Positions 1-7,017 of a stretch of 16,448 nucleotides of DNA are shown one piece after another. Positions within the stretch are counted from its first letter, which is position 1. Each line of letters starts with the position of its first letter. This DNA is from Bifidobacterium breve (lineage in GTDB: Bacteria > Actinomycetota > Acidimicrobiia > IMCC26256): the NCBI GenBank assembly GCA_945907055.1, contig CAMDSG010000022.1, positions 1-16,448 of the forward strand, given 5' to 3'. The notes beneath the pieces were generated by a model. That model was not told the origin of the DNA and searched no databases. It saw only the letters and a list, made by a program, of their open reading frames with translations. A program made the position numbers and the translations under genes.

Positions 1-99
1 AACGGCATTGGGTGCATACATTGCAGCGAGTGCCTCTACGTTGCAGGCCTCAACATTGGCGATGAACTCGGCAGCGAGTCTGTGGATATCAATCTGCAT
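1..99 (-). CDS. NTF2/SnoaL-like family protein, N-terminal fragment (cut by window edge)
   Basis: Thirty-three codons of an open minus-strand frame run from an ATG at 99-97 to the window edge. The peptide begins MQIDIHRLAAEFIANVEA and continues with ..CNVEALAAMYAPNAV. This pattern (amphipathic helix, then 'N-x-E-A-L-A-A-M-Y-A-P-N-A') is typical of the first helix of SnoaL-like/DUF4440/NTF2-fold proteins, which include ketosteroid-isomerase-like enzymes and many proteins of unknown role. An in-frame TGA at 126-124 lies shortly upstream and no other usual start codon lies between, so the ATG is the natural start. No good Shine-Dalgarno is seen before it. It is divergent from the SSB-like gene, with the dyad-rich region between them. 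The family call rests on only 33 residues and is inference. Confidence 0.45.
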   Translation of the reverse strand, partial: MQIDIHRLAAEFIANVEACNVEALAAMYAPNAV

Positions 100-132
100 G
101 AGATTGACTCTAGGGCGTAATTGTCACAGGCA

Positions 133-179
133 AGAGTTACTCTCCATTCAACGCATCAAGAGACCTTGAGGCGTTGAAT
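133..179. promoter_or_regulatory. Tandem dyads in a divergent intergenic region: 11-bp palindrome plus long imperfect hairpin
   Basis: Two adjacent inverted repeats occupy the gap between the divergent NTF2-like and SSB-like genes. The first is AGAGT-T-ACTCT (133-143). The second is much stronger: ATTCAACGC (146-154) pairs perfectly with GCGTTGAAT (171-179), and inside it, after one A/G mismatch, TCAAG (156-160) pairs with CTTGA (165-169) around an AGAC loop. That makes 14 paired bases in a 34-nt element. No T-tract follows, so a classical intrinsic terminator is unlikely. An operator for a dimeric regulator or a 5'-UTR RNA hairpin fits better. The dyads are seen; the function is inference. 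Confidence 0.45.
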
Positions 180-237
180 CCGCCAGACTTTATTTCCCCC
201 TCATAGGCAGCGAAATTAAGGGTATGAGGAGACGGCT

Positions 238-687
238 ATGCCATCAGCAATAGGCAGCGAAAGAAGCAAGAAGACACTCAAGACAGATAAATCAGATAAC
301 GAATGTATTAAACCCAGCGAGGCGGGATTGAACCTCGCAATTCTGGTCGGCGTGCTCTCAAGCGCCCCGGAGACTCGCGAGATTCCAGATAGGGGAGAGG
401 TGGCGACGCTTCAAGTGCGCGTCTCATCCCTAGATGGCGTGACCTCGGTCCCCGTCACGATGTGGTCACCGCCTGCTTGGTTATTAGCAGCGGGGGAAGG
501 GACCCCAGTGCTAGTGGCGGGCATAGTGCGTAGGCGCTTCTGGCGAACACCAGCGGGCACGACCAGCAGTCGCGTCGACGTGGAGGCGAGAAGCGTTAGT
601 CGTGATGGTGCTAGGCAGCGCGCAACTTTAGCGAAGAGAGCCGAGGCAATCCTTGCCAGCGCTGCTTTAACCGCTATGCCTAAGTAG
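238..687 (+). CDS. SSB-like single-stranded DNA-binding (OB-fold) protein, divergent and without an acidic C-terminal tip
   Basis: The 149-residue product has an OB-fold core from about residue 31 to 121. It shows the SSB signature order: 'NLAILVGVLSSAPETREI' for strand 1, then 'VATLQVRVSS', 'VPVTMWSPPAW' where SSBs have a V-x-x-W motif, 'GTPVLVAGIVRRRFW' for the 'G-x-x-V-x-V-x-G-R-x-x-x-R-x-W' stretch, and a final 'SSRVDVEARSV'. Family members bind ssDNA in replication, repair or recombination. About 25 Lys/Asp/Ser-rich residues precede the fold. The C-terminus ends ALTAMPK, so the acidic partner-binding tip ending in D-x-I/P-P-F of housekeeping SSBs is absent. A clear GAGGAG (226-231) lies 6 bases before the ATG. 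It is therefore more likely an SSB paralogue than the replicative SSB. The gene converges with the DUF2090 aldolase, with about 10 bases between stops. Confidence 0.8.
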   Translation: MPSAIGSERSKKTLKTDKSDNECIKPSEAGLNLAILVGVLSSAPETREIPDRGEVATLQVRVSSLDGVTSVPVTMWSPPAWLLAAGEGTPVLVAGIVRRRFWRTPAGTTSSRVDVEARSVSRDGARQRATLAKRAEAILASAALTAMPK

Positions 688-690
688 TGA

Positions 691-706
691 TATGGGCTCA
701 GCCCGT
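691..706. terminator. Weak hairpin at the convergent 3' ends of the SSB-like and aldolase genes
   Basis: GGGC-TCA-GCCC (694-704), extended by a T-G wobble and an A-T pair, forms a short stem exactly between two convergent genes. It overlaps the stop codon of the minus-strand aldolase. There is no T-run on either side, so activity as a bidirectional terminator is only a guess from position. Confidence 0.2.
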
Positions 707-1597
707 GTACACATCGATGTAGCGGCGGTAGTTAGCAGAGATCTGCGCTGCCGCTACATCTGTGGCTAGGGATCCATCGAGATAGCCCTTGAGTTGGTCC
801 CACCAAATACTTCTCCCAATAGCGAACCCAAGGTACCCAGGGACGCCTGAACCTGTTCGCAGCCAATGGTCAACCTTGGCATCGTCGGCACCGCGCCCAA
901 GTACCACGCAGCCAACGCCGTCACGCCCACCGGTTCGGGCCTGCTCGGAGATCATCTCGCAGTCCTCTCGACGGTCAATGCCCTCAATCTTCCAGATGTC
1001 GGCCTCAATGCCGGCCTGCTGCATATTCTGAATTGCGATTCTCATCAGCTCGGGGCGCAGATTCGTGTCGTATGCTTCCTCGCCTCCTGCTGCCTCTATC
1101 TGATGAGGCTCACCGGGAACCAATAGTTCAAGGAGAAACTTCCGATCGTTGGCTTTAAGCCAATCCGAGAGAGTCTTTAGCCCTACGAGTGATTTTGCAT
1201 TGTCCTCGGCATTGCCCTCAGGGTTGAGCCTCACGAGAATCTTGGAGAACGTTGGGTTAAAGGACTCAATGTGCTCGCCGAAGGCGTCGCCATACTCAAA
1301 ATCAAAGTAGTCAAGACCGCTTTTCTCGACGGGCATTGCAACAATCTGCCCTGCCGCTACGCCTGCTTTTGCAACCGCTGCGCCGAACTGCTCGTCTACT
1401 AGAAGCCCGCAGCTCTGCGTGGATGCGCCATCAGATAAGGCGCGTGCAAACCCTTCAGCGATGAGCGCCTTGGCATCGACAATTTTTGCCGACTCCTCGG
1501 GCGATGGGTCACCCGGGATTCCAAACATCTTCTTCTGGAATGAGCCACGGTGGTCAAAGGCAAGAATGAACAGTTGCTGGTTGTATCCGAGTGCCAT
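698..1597 (-). CDS. Stand-alone IolC C-terminal-domain / DUF2090 class I aldolase-like protein
   Basis: The product has 299 residues and is recognisable from its start, 'LFILAFDHRGSFQKKMFG', as DUF2090. This TIM-barrel domain forms the C-terminal half of many IolC proteins and is related to LacD-type tagatose-1,6-bisphosphate aldolases. Residues placed like the class I aldolase set are D15 (AFDHRG), K119 (KILVRLNPEG), E157 (LLELLVPGEP) and K203 (WKIEGID), the last being the expected Schiff-base lysine. A sugar-phosphate retro-aldol reaction, such as splitting 2-deoxy-5-keto-D-gluconate 6-phosphate, is plausible. No kinase domain is attached, and no inositol genes (iolB, iolD, iolE, iolG) are in the window, so the substrate is open. 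The ATG at 1597-1595 follows a purine-rich stretch. The gene is divergent from korAB. Confidence 0.88.
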   Translation of the reverse strand: MALGYNQQLFILAFDHRGSFQKKMFGIPGDPSPEESAKIVDAKALIAEGFARALSDGASTQSCGLLVDEQFGAAVAKAGVAAGQIVAMPVEKSGLDYFDFEYGDAFGEHIESFNPTFSKILVRLNPEGNAEDNAKSLVGLKTLSDWLKANDRKFLLELLVPGEPHQIEAAGGEEAYDTNLRPELMRIAIQNMQQAGIEADIWKIEGIDRREDCEMISEQARTGGRDGVGCVVLGRGADDAKVDHWLRTGSGVPGYLGFAIGRSIWWDQLKGYLDGSLATDVAAAQISANYRRYIDVYTG

Positions 1598-1901
1598 ATC
1601 TCTCGTTCTCTTCTCTCGGCCTATCGCGGCCGGGTGGTGATGGGCTGGGTGTTGATGTAGCCGGTTGGTCTTGGTTTAGCCGAGGATTTCCGGCGCCACA
1701 GATCATACCGGCGCCCGCTTCCCAGAATTGGCCCCACACGTAGTTATGCTTGAGGGAATTCAAGTGCTCACGAGCGTCTTGAAGACAGGTAATGCCATAG
1801 GGGTTACCAAAATGCTGGAGATTGATCCTGATGCGTGCCATCGAGGTTGATGAACCAGCGTTAGTCAATAGCAGCAAAGCGTCGTGAAATGAGGACGAAG
1901 A
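1598..1901. promoter_or_regulatory. 304-base divergent intergenic region with several dyads between the aldolase and korAB
   Basis: I see no convincing gene here. The region must hold promoters for both the minus-strand aldolase and the plus-strand korAB, but no consensus -35/-10 pair stands out. Structures that can be seen are: CCGGCGCC repeated directly at 1690-1697 and 1708-1715, whose GGCGCC cores could also pair; CTTGA-N6-TCAAG at 1749-1764; GTCTT-G-AAGAC at 1776-1786; and GGTAA-N11-TTACC at 1788-1808. The last three sit within 60 bases and could be operator half-sites. A GAGGA at 1891-1895 is the Shine-Dalgarno of korA. A minus-strand open frame crosses the region but runs out of frame into the aldolase gene and is not called. 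Confidence 0.4.
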
Positions 1902-3779
1902 GTGAGCCCAGATAATGCCGAGCAGCAAGCAACCGAGGTATTAGAGCGAGTCGTTATTAGATTCGCTGGAGACTCGGGAGACGGTATGCAGTTGGTAGGT
2001 GACCGCTTTACCGATGTAAGTGCTGCTTTTGGAAACGACCTAGCAACGCTCCCTGATTACCCAGCCGAGATTCGTGCACCAGCGGGAACAATCGCTGGAG
2101 TCTCTTCATTCCAGGTGCATATCGCCGGGACCGACATCGTGACCCCTGGCGATGCGCCGAACCTTCTTGTGGCAATGAACCCGGCTGCGCTCAAGGCCAA
2201 TATCAATGACCTGATGCCAGGTGGCGCAATTATTGCTAACAGTGATGCCTTTGAGACCCGCAACTTAGATAAAGCCGGATACCTTGGAAACCCTCTCGAG
2301 GACGGATCGCTAGCCGCATATCGCCTCTACTCAATCCCTATGACCTCGCTTACGCTTGAGGCTGCAAAGGGAACCGGAGCCAAGCCAAGAGACGCAGAGC
2401 GCTCTAAGAACTTCTTTGCTCTCGGCTTGATTGCATGGATGTACACGCGACCAACTGAGGCAATTACCGGTTGGATCGCAGAGAAATTCGGTAAGAACCA
2501 AATCGTTCACGATGCAAACGTTGCTGCTCTAAAGGCCGGATATAACTTCGGTGAGACTGCAGAGATTTTTGAGCACGCTTATACGGTCCCGTCAGCGCAT
2601 TTGCCGGCAGGGCGCTACCGCAACATCACAGGAAACCTTGCGACTGCCTATGGATTGATCGCTGCTGGGCATCAGGCGAAACTTCCTCTGTTCTTAGCTT
2701 CATACCCGATCACGCCCGCATCTGACATTCTTCACGAACTCTCAAAGCACAAGCGTTTCGGTATCCGCACTGTGCAGGCTGAGGATGAAATCTCCGCAGC
2801 CGGAATGGCAATTGGCGCTGCATACGCAGGGCACTTGGCCGTCACGACAACTAGTGGGCCAGGGGTGGACCTTAAGTCCGAGGCGATGGGGCTTGCTGTC
2901 AGTATTGAGTTACCGTTATTGCTAATCGATGTTCAAAGAGGGGGTCCATCTACTGGCCTCCCGACTAAAACCGAGCAGGCAGACCTAATGCTCGCGATGT
3001 ATGGGCGACACGGTGAAGCACCACTCCCAATCGTTGCTGCTTATTCGCCCTCGCATTGCTTCGATGCTGTTCTAGAGGGTGCACGTATAGCCCTTAAATA
3101 CCAGACCCCCGTGATGATCCTCACCGATGGCTATTTGGCGAACGGCTCTGAGCCATGGCTCCTCCCCGCTGCTGCTGACCTCCCGGACATCTCTGTGAAA
3201 TTCCAGACGGAGCCCAACGGCACTGGCCCGGATGGAGAGCCTAAGTACATGCCGTACTTACGTGACCCAATCACGCTTGCGCGCCCGTGGGCAATACCCG
3301 GAACCCCAGGACTCATGCATCGTGTCGGTGGCATTGAGAAGCAGGATGTAACCGGGAACATTAACTACGAACCCTCTAACCACGAGAAGATGACTCATCT
3401 GCGTGCTGCGAAGATTGCAGGCATCGCAAACGACATCCCTCCTCTCCCTGTCGACGATCCATCAGGAGAGGCAGAGTTGCTTGTTCTTGGGTGGGGAAGT
3501 ACGTGGGGTGCGATTCAGGCAGGTGCGCGAAGACTCCGTGCCAATGGTGTCAATGTTGCTCATGCTCACTTGATGCACTTGAATCCATTCCCCGCAAATC
3601 TTGGCGAGGTTCTTGCTAAGTATCCGAAAGTACTAATCCCTGAGATGAACCTCGGCCAACTCTCACGCCTTGTGCGCGCTGAGTATCTAGTCGATGCCAA
3701 GAGTCTTACGAAGGTCCAGGGTCTCCCGTTCCGGGCGGCTGAGATTGAAGCGAAAATGTTGGAGATGATCAATGGCTGA
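1902..3779 (+). CDS. korA: 2-oxoacid (2-oxoglutarate):ferredoxin oxidoreductase, fused gamma-alpha subunit
   Basis: The 625-residue product carries a gamma domain (about residues 16-200, starting VVIRFAGDSGDGMQLVGDRF) fused to the pyrimidine-binding alpha domain (from about 240). Alpha-domain landmarks are YPITPAS (268-274), QAEDE (292-296) and RGGPSTGLPTKTEQ (from 346); a C-terminal domain II follows. With KorB it forms the enzyme that decarboxylates a 2-oxoacid to acyl-CoA, reducing ferredoxin. The single-chain gamma-alpha layout and length match actinobacterial KorA (M. tuberculosis Rv2455c is of this type), where the substrate is 2-oxoglutarate. Substrate choice here is inferred by family. 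The start is GTG at 1902, supported by GAGGA six bases upstream. Its stop overlaps the korB start by 8 bases. No ferredoxin gene is adjacent. Confidence 0.94.
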   Translation: MSPDNAEQQATEVLERVVIRFAGDSGDGMQLVGDRFTDVSAAFGNDLATLPDYPAEIRAPAGTIAGVSSFQVHIAGTDIVTPGDAPNLLVAMNPAALKANINDLMPGGAIIANSDAFETRNLDKAGYLGNPLEDGSLAAYRLYSIPMTSLTLEAAKGTGAKPRDAERSKNFFALGLIAWMYTRPTEAITGWIAEKFGKNQIVHDANVAALKAGYNFGETAEIFEHAYTVPSAHLPAGRYRNITGNLATAYGLIAAGHQAKLPLFLASYPITPASDILHELSKHKRFGIRTVQAEDEISAAGMAIGAAYAGHLAVTTTSGPGVDLKSEAMGLAVSIELPLLLIDVQRGGPSTGLPTKTEQADLMLAMYGRHGEAPLPIVAAYSPSHCFDAVLEGARIALKYQTPVMILTDGYLANGSEPWLLPAAADLPDISVKFQTEPNGTGPDGEPKYMPYLRDPITLARPWAIPGTPGLMHRVGGIEKQDVTGNINYEPSNHEKMTHLRAAKIAGIANDIPPLPVDDPSGEAELLVLGWGSTWGAIQAGARRLRANGVNVAHAHLMHLNPFPANLGEVLAKYPKVLIPEMNLGQLSRLVRAEYLVDAKSLTKVQGLPFRAAEIEAKMLEMING

Positions 3780-4788
3780 GCCAGTAACTCTTTCACGTAA
3801 GGATTTTTCCTCTGACCAAGAGGTTCGTTGGTGCCCCGGGTGCGGCGATTACTCCGTCTTGACCGCAGTGCAGTTGCTCCTGCCCGAGATCGGCATACTT
3901 CCTCAGAATCAAGTATTCGTGAGTGGTATCGGATGCTCAAGCAGGTTCCCCTACTACATGAATACCTATGGTGTTCACAGCATTCATGGACGTGCACCGG
4001 CATTCGCTACAGGTATCGCTGCTGCGAGACCTGACCTCGACGTGTGGGTCGTAACCGGTGACGGTGACGGACTCTCAATCGGTGGGAACCATCTGATTCA
4101 TGCCCTTCGCCGTAATATCAATATCACAATTTTGATGTTCAACAATCAGATATATGGCCTTACCAAAGGTCAGTACTCTCCAACGAGTGAGGTTGGAAAA
4201 GTAACGAAGTCAACTCCGTTTGGATCGATCGATCATCCGTTTAATCCAATCTCCGTTGCGCTCGGTGCTGAGGCCTCATTCGTCGCTCGAACCCATGACA
4301 TGGACCGAAAGCACATGACAGAGGTCTTCCGTCGCGCCAATGCGCATCAAGGTGCATCGTTTGTAGAGATCTACCAAAACTGCAACGTCTTCAACGACGG
4401 AGCATTCGACGCAGTGGTAGCGAAAGACAGTCGTGCTGACATGCTCATTGATCTCCATCACGGAGAGAAGATTGTCTTTGGCGCCGATGGCGAGCACGGT
4501 GTCATGCTCGACGAGTTCGGCGAGGCCCATGTTGTCTCTGTAGCGGATGTTGGGCTCGAGAAGATCTTGGTCCACGACGAGCAACGCCCAGAGCCTTCTC
4601 TTGCCTTTGCCCTATCTCGACTCGCCTCAGGCCCATATGAGCCAACGCCGGTGGGGATTTTTAGAGCGATTGAGCGACCTTCGTATGAGATTGAACTCAG
4701 CCGCCAGTTGGCCGCAGTTCAAGAACGCGGTGGAGCTCCAGACCTAGATGGGCTACTCGGGTCGGGCAACGTCTGGGAAGTGGTTTAG
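3772..4788 (+). CDS. korB: 2-oxoacid (2-oxoglutarate):ferredoxin oxidoreductase, beta subunit
   Basis: The 338-residue TPP- and iron-sulfur-binding subunit partners KorA. The cysteines expected to hold a [4Fe-4S] cluster are all present: C21 and C24 in CPGC, C55 in GIGCSSR, and C204 in QNCNVFN. The TPP/Mg motif starts at GDGDGLSIGG (from G96) and continues to N124/N125 and 'IYGLTKGQYSPTS' (127-139), a stretch typical of beta subunits of this family. The C-terminal third (from about 215) is the family's usual extension. The ATG lies 5 bases before the korA TGA, so the two genes are probably translationally coupled and made in equal amounts. The gene converges with DUF1015, and its stop codon lies within a small hairpin and the start of a 14-bp periodic repeat. 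Confidence 0.94.
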   Translation: MAEPVTLSRKDFSSDQEVRWCPGCGDYSVLTAVQLLLPEIGILPQNQVFVSGIGCSSRFPYYMNTYGVHSIHGRAPAFATGIAAARPDLDVWVVTGDGDGLSIGGNHLIHALRRNINITILMFNNQIYGLTKGQYSPTSEVGKVTKSTPFGSIDHPFNPISVALGAEASFVARTHDMDRKHMTEVFRRANAHQGASFVEIYQNCNVFNDGAFDAVVAKDSRADMLIDLHHGEKIVFGADGEHGVMLDEFGEAHVVSVADVGLEKILVHDEQRPEPSLAFALSRLASGPYEPTPVGIFRAIERPSYEIELSRQLAAVQERGGAPDLDGLLGSGNVWEVV

Positions 4789-4853
4789 AGCTAGAGCTCT
4801 AAGGCACTAACTCTAAAACGCTATCTCTAATAGGCGAGGTCTAAGAGTCTAAA
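4784..4853. repeat. Degenerate 14-bp tandem repeat (TCTAA phased) at the korB/DUF1015 junction
   Basis: The pentamer TCTAA starts at 4798, 4812, 4826 and 4840, exactly 14 bases apart each time. A related unit (TTTAGAGC..) begins at 4784, and an extra TCTAA lies at 4848. The middle of each unit is degenerate (units such as TCTAAGGCACTAAC and TCTAAAACGCTATC). The array starts over the last codons of korB, spans the 38-base gap and ends in the last codons of DUF1015, so it covers both gene ends. Phasing and positions are read directly. It may be a decayed tandem duplication, possibly helping to form terminator structure. Confidence 0.5.
4785..4802. terminator. Hairpin overlapping the korB stop codon, possible terminator
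   Basis: TTAGAGC (4785-4791), loop TAGA, then GCTCTAA (4796-4802) makes a perfect 7-bp stem that contains most of the korB stop codon. It lies between convergent genes, where a terminator is expected. The stem is AT-leaning and no U-run follows on either strand, so intrinsic termination is uncertain. Confidence 0.3.
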
Positions 4854-6062
4854 TACCATGCCAGTTCGTGGCTTAGGCCAGAAGAAGGTCGTCTTCTCTG
4901 GCATTCTCACGCCTGCTTGACCAGCATCGCGAATTGTCCCAACGCTAACCGGCGCTAAAATTATTGCTGCAGCTGCGCCGCCGTTGGCCACAATCTCAGC
5001 ACAGTCTTCAGCGTCGTTTCTATATGTGAGGGCAGCCTCTCCGAGAAGCGGTCTAATTAAGGTCTCGAAGTGCGCGGATGCCACATCATGCAGCGACTCG
5101 GGGAGCGACTTACAGGCTTCATCTAATGCATTAGCGGCTGGGACAAGTAGGAATAGGCGGTCGGGGAGTACAAGCCCAATTGCGTCTTCGATGCCGACTG
5201 AATCGTGGAGTGTTGCAATGCCCTGCGCTGTATGTGGTCCTGAGTCTCGAACCTCAAAGGTATTCGCTACCAGATCAAGAAAATTGGTAGGGACTTCACT
5301 GAGCAGTCGATGAATTGCATGTACAACTAATTGTTTCTCCTCTAACTCGACGACGAAGCAGAGAATTGCATCCGAACCGTGATCGGTTGATCCTTGCTCT
5401 GAGCGATATGCGAGTGCCGTCTCAAAGCGATGGTGACCATCGGCGAGAACAAGCGGCCCAGCGGCGAGAGTATCCCTAACTGCCTCTACTCCCGTAGGGT
5501 CGGTTAGCGCCCAGAGCGCGTGGTGTACGTTGAATTCATCGGTGCACTCGGCTAGCGGTGCTGATTTGGTAGCAGTGTTGAGTGAGTCCGTTAAACCGAC
5601 TGCTGTGCAGAGTCCCCAGATCGGATCGAGGTTTGCTCTAGTTGTTCGGAGTATCTCTAGGCGATCTGATTTGGCCTTCGGGAGCGTACGCTCATGAGGG
5701 AGTACCTCTCCGGTGCCGATGTGCTCTGGGAGGCTCAGCGCTCCGAGGACCCCAGTAGTGGTGCGTGCCTTGCCATGTCGCTCAGTGAAACTCATTCGAT
5801 AGACATAGAAAGCAGGCGTATCGTCGAGGGTTAATACCGCGTCTGCGCTCCAATCTGAGAGAAGTCCTGCGGCCACGGCGTATGGGTTTGGGTTGCTTTC
5901 GTTGGCTTCGGGCAGGATTAGCCGAACCGCGTTGAACTGGTCCCGTGCTGCTAGGGCACTGCGCTGATCTGCATCAATTACGTCATAAGGAGGCGCTGTT
6001 ACTGAATCGAGTACTCCGCCGCCGGTATATCGGAGGCCGCGGAAGGGGAGAAATTCGGGCAC
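4827..6062 (-). CDS. DUF1015 family protein
   Basis: I read a 411-residue product starting at GTG 6062-6060. The first residues then become (V/M)PEFLPFRGLRYTGG, matching the usual DUF1015 opening 'F-x-P-F-x-G-L-R'. An AGGA sits about 9 bases upstream. The open frame continues upstream, but that part lacks family features and mostly overlaps the rhomboid gene's end. Other family landmarks are 'VTAPPYDVID' near residues 20-29, 'VLPHERTLPKAKSDRLEILR', and the strongly conserved 'LADGHHRFETALAYR' in the middle. The family is widespread in bacteria and archaea, and I know of no function I can assign firmly; a cytoplasmic enzyme is likely given the conserved Asp/His/Arg cluster. It lies 71 bases downstream of the rhomboid gene on the same strand, so the two may be co-transcribed. 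Confidence 0.88.
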   Translation of the reverse strand: MPEFLPFRGLRYTGGGVLDSVTAPPYDVIDADQRSALAARDQFNAVRLILPEANESNPNPYAVAAGLLSDWSADAVLTLDDTPAFYVYRMSFTERHGKARTTTGVLGALSLPEHIGTGEVLPHERTLPKAKSDRLEILRTTRANLDPIWGLCTAVGLTDSLNTATKSAPLAECTDEFNVHHALWALTDPTGVEAVRDTLAAGPLVLADGHHRFETALAYRSEQGSTDHGSDAILCFVVELEEKQLVVHAIHRLLSEVPTNFLDLVANTFEVRDSGPHTAQGIATLHDSVGIEDAIGLVLPDRLFLLVPAANALDEACKSLPESLHDVASAHFETLIRPLLGEAALTYRNDAEDCAEIVANGGAAAAIILAPVSVGTIRDAGQAGVRMPEKTTFFWPKPRTGMVFRLLDLAY

Positions 6063-6133
6063 GGTTTTGATTCCTATTGAGAGGGATTGAGTGTTGTTGC
6101 TCGAATCATCGCACACAGCAAACGCCGAGCCCG

Positions 6134-6898
6134 TCACCCGGCAATGGGTCGCTCCGCAAGTATTGGGGGTGGTTTTAGGTGCGAACGCAGAATGAGCGCT
6201 ACGAACGCTCCGAAAACGAATCCTCCGACGTGCGCAGCCCAAGCAACGCCACTATTCGGATCAATCGCAAACTGCATTAGGAACCACAGCCCGAGCACTA
6301 CAGCTGCAGGTATGTAGACGACGAGAATTACAAACATCGGCCACCAGGTGAGGATGCGGGCGCGTGGGAATAACACTAAGTATGCCCCCATCACTCCAGC
6401 GATTGCTCCTGACGCCCCAACTATCGGGATCGTAGAACCGGGCTCAATAAGCACTTGTGCAAATGTCGCCGCTATCCCCGCTGCAGCGAAGAACGCTAGA
6501 AAGCCAACTTTGCCGAAGCGTTCTTCAATATTGTTGCCGAATACCCATAGGAAGAGCATGTTCCCTAATAGGTGCAGCCAAGAGCCGTGGAGAAAAATCG
6601 ATTTAAGCATCGATAGCCAGATGTTTTTGGCGCTAGCAAAAGGCCTCTCCCCGTAGGTCTCTCCCTCGATCGTGACTCGAGAGCGCCCGCACTCACCGCT
6701 CACCAATTCTGCCTCGCTCAGCGGCGCCTGGTCTCGAATCTCGCATGGAATCACTGCGTGCTCATAGCTAAAGACGAAGTCGCTGCTCCCACCGTGGGGC
6801 TGGACTAGGGCGAATACGAAGATATTGATGGCGATTAGGAGAATCGTCAAAAAGGGGATCTGGCCGGTTGGATTGTCGTCGTGCAATGGAATAGCCAC
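6134..6898 (-). CDS. Rhomboid-family intramembrane serine protease
   Basis: From GTG 6898-6896 the product has 254 residues, opening (V/M)AIPLHDDNPTGQIPF followed by a first membrane helix, as in most bacterial rhomboids. Catalytic features are all visible: HGSWLHLLGN (104-113) in the second membrane segment, the nucleophile S163 in GASGAIAG, and H223 in 'AHVGGFVFG'. About six hydrophobic segments are present. An extracytoplasmic loop (about 40-90) carries two cysteines (C52, C70). Rhomboids cleave membrane proteins within or near their transmembrane helices; the substrate is unknown. The start is uncertain: an ATG at 7027-7025 would add 43 residues with no rhomboid similarity and would overlap an inverted repeat, and neither start has a clear Shine-Dalgarno. 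It is divergent from the long tlyA operon. Confidence 0.85.
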   Translation of the reverse strand: MAIPLHDDNPTGQIPFLTILLIAINIFVFALVQPHGGSSDFVFSYEHAVIPCEIRDQAPLSEAELVSGECGRSRVTIEGETYGERPFASAKNIWLSMLKSIFLHGSWLHLLGNMLFLWVFGNNIEERFGKVGFLAFFAAAGIAATFAQVLIEPGSTIPIVGASGAIAGVMGAYLVLFPRARILTWWPMFVILVVYIPAAVVLGLWFLMQFAIDPNSGVAWAAHVGGFVFGAFVALILRSHLKPPPILAERPIAG

Positions 6899-7017
6899 TG
6901 CAAAGGAGAGTAATCCGCCTCCGGGACAAGAACATCCAGCAGGCGAGGGCTCGGGTAGGCTCTCGGGACCCGCTCGAGTACTTTGGAAAGCCCCAAAATC
7001 GAGCCCGATCAAGCTAA

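Noticed and set aside
1554..1928. Minus-strand open frame of 124 codons, with an internal Met at 1841 giving MARIRINLQHFGNPYG..
   Set aside because: It runs out of frame into the aldolase gene and ends in a low-complexity Pro/Ser stretch. It has no Shine-Dalgarno, matches no family I know, and would leave no room for the promoters of two divergent genes.
3566..4003. Minus-strand open frame across the korA/korB junction
   Set aside because: Antisense shadow of two clearly recognised genes, with an Arg/Ser-rich composition typical of such shadows.
6063..6242. Upstream extension of DUF1015 from ATG 6242
   Set aside because: The added 60 residues are Arg/Ser-rich, mostly overlap the end of the rhomboid gene and precede the typical family start FLPFRGLRY; GTG 6062 fits better.
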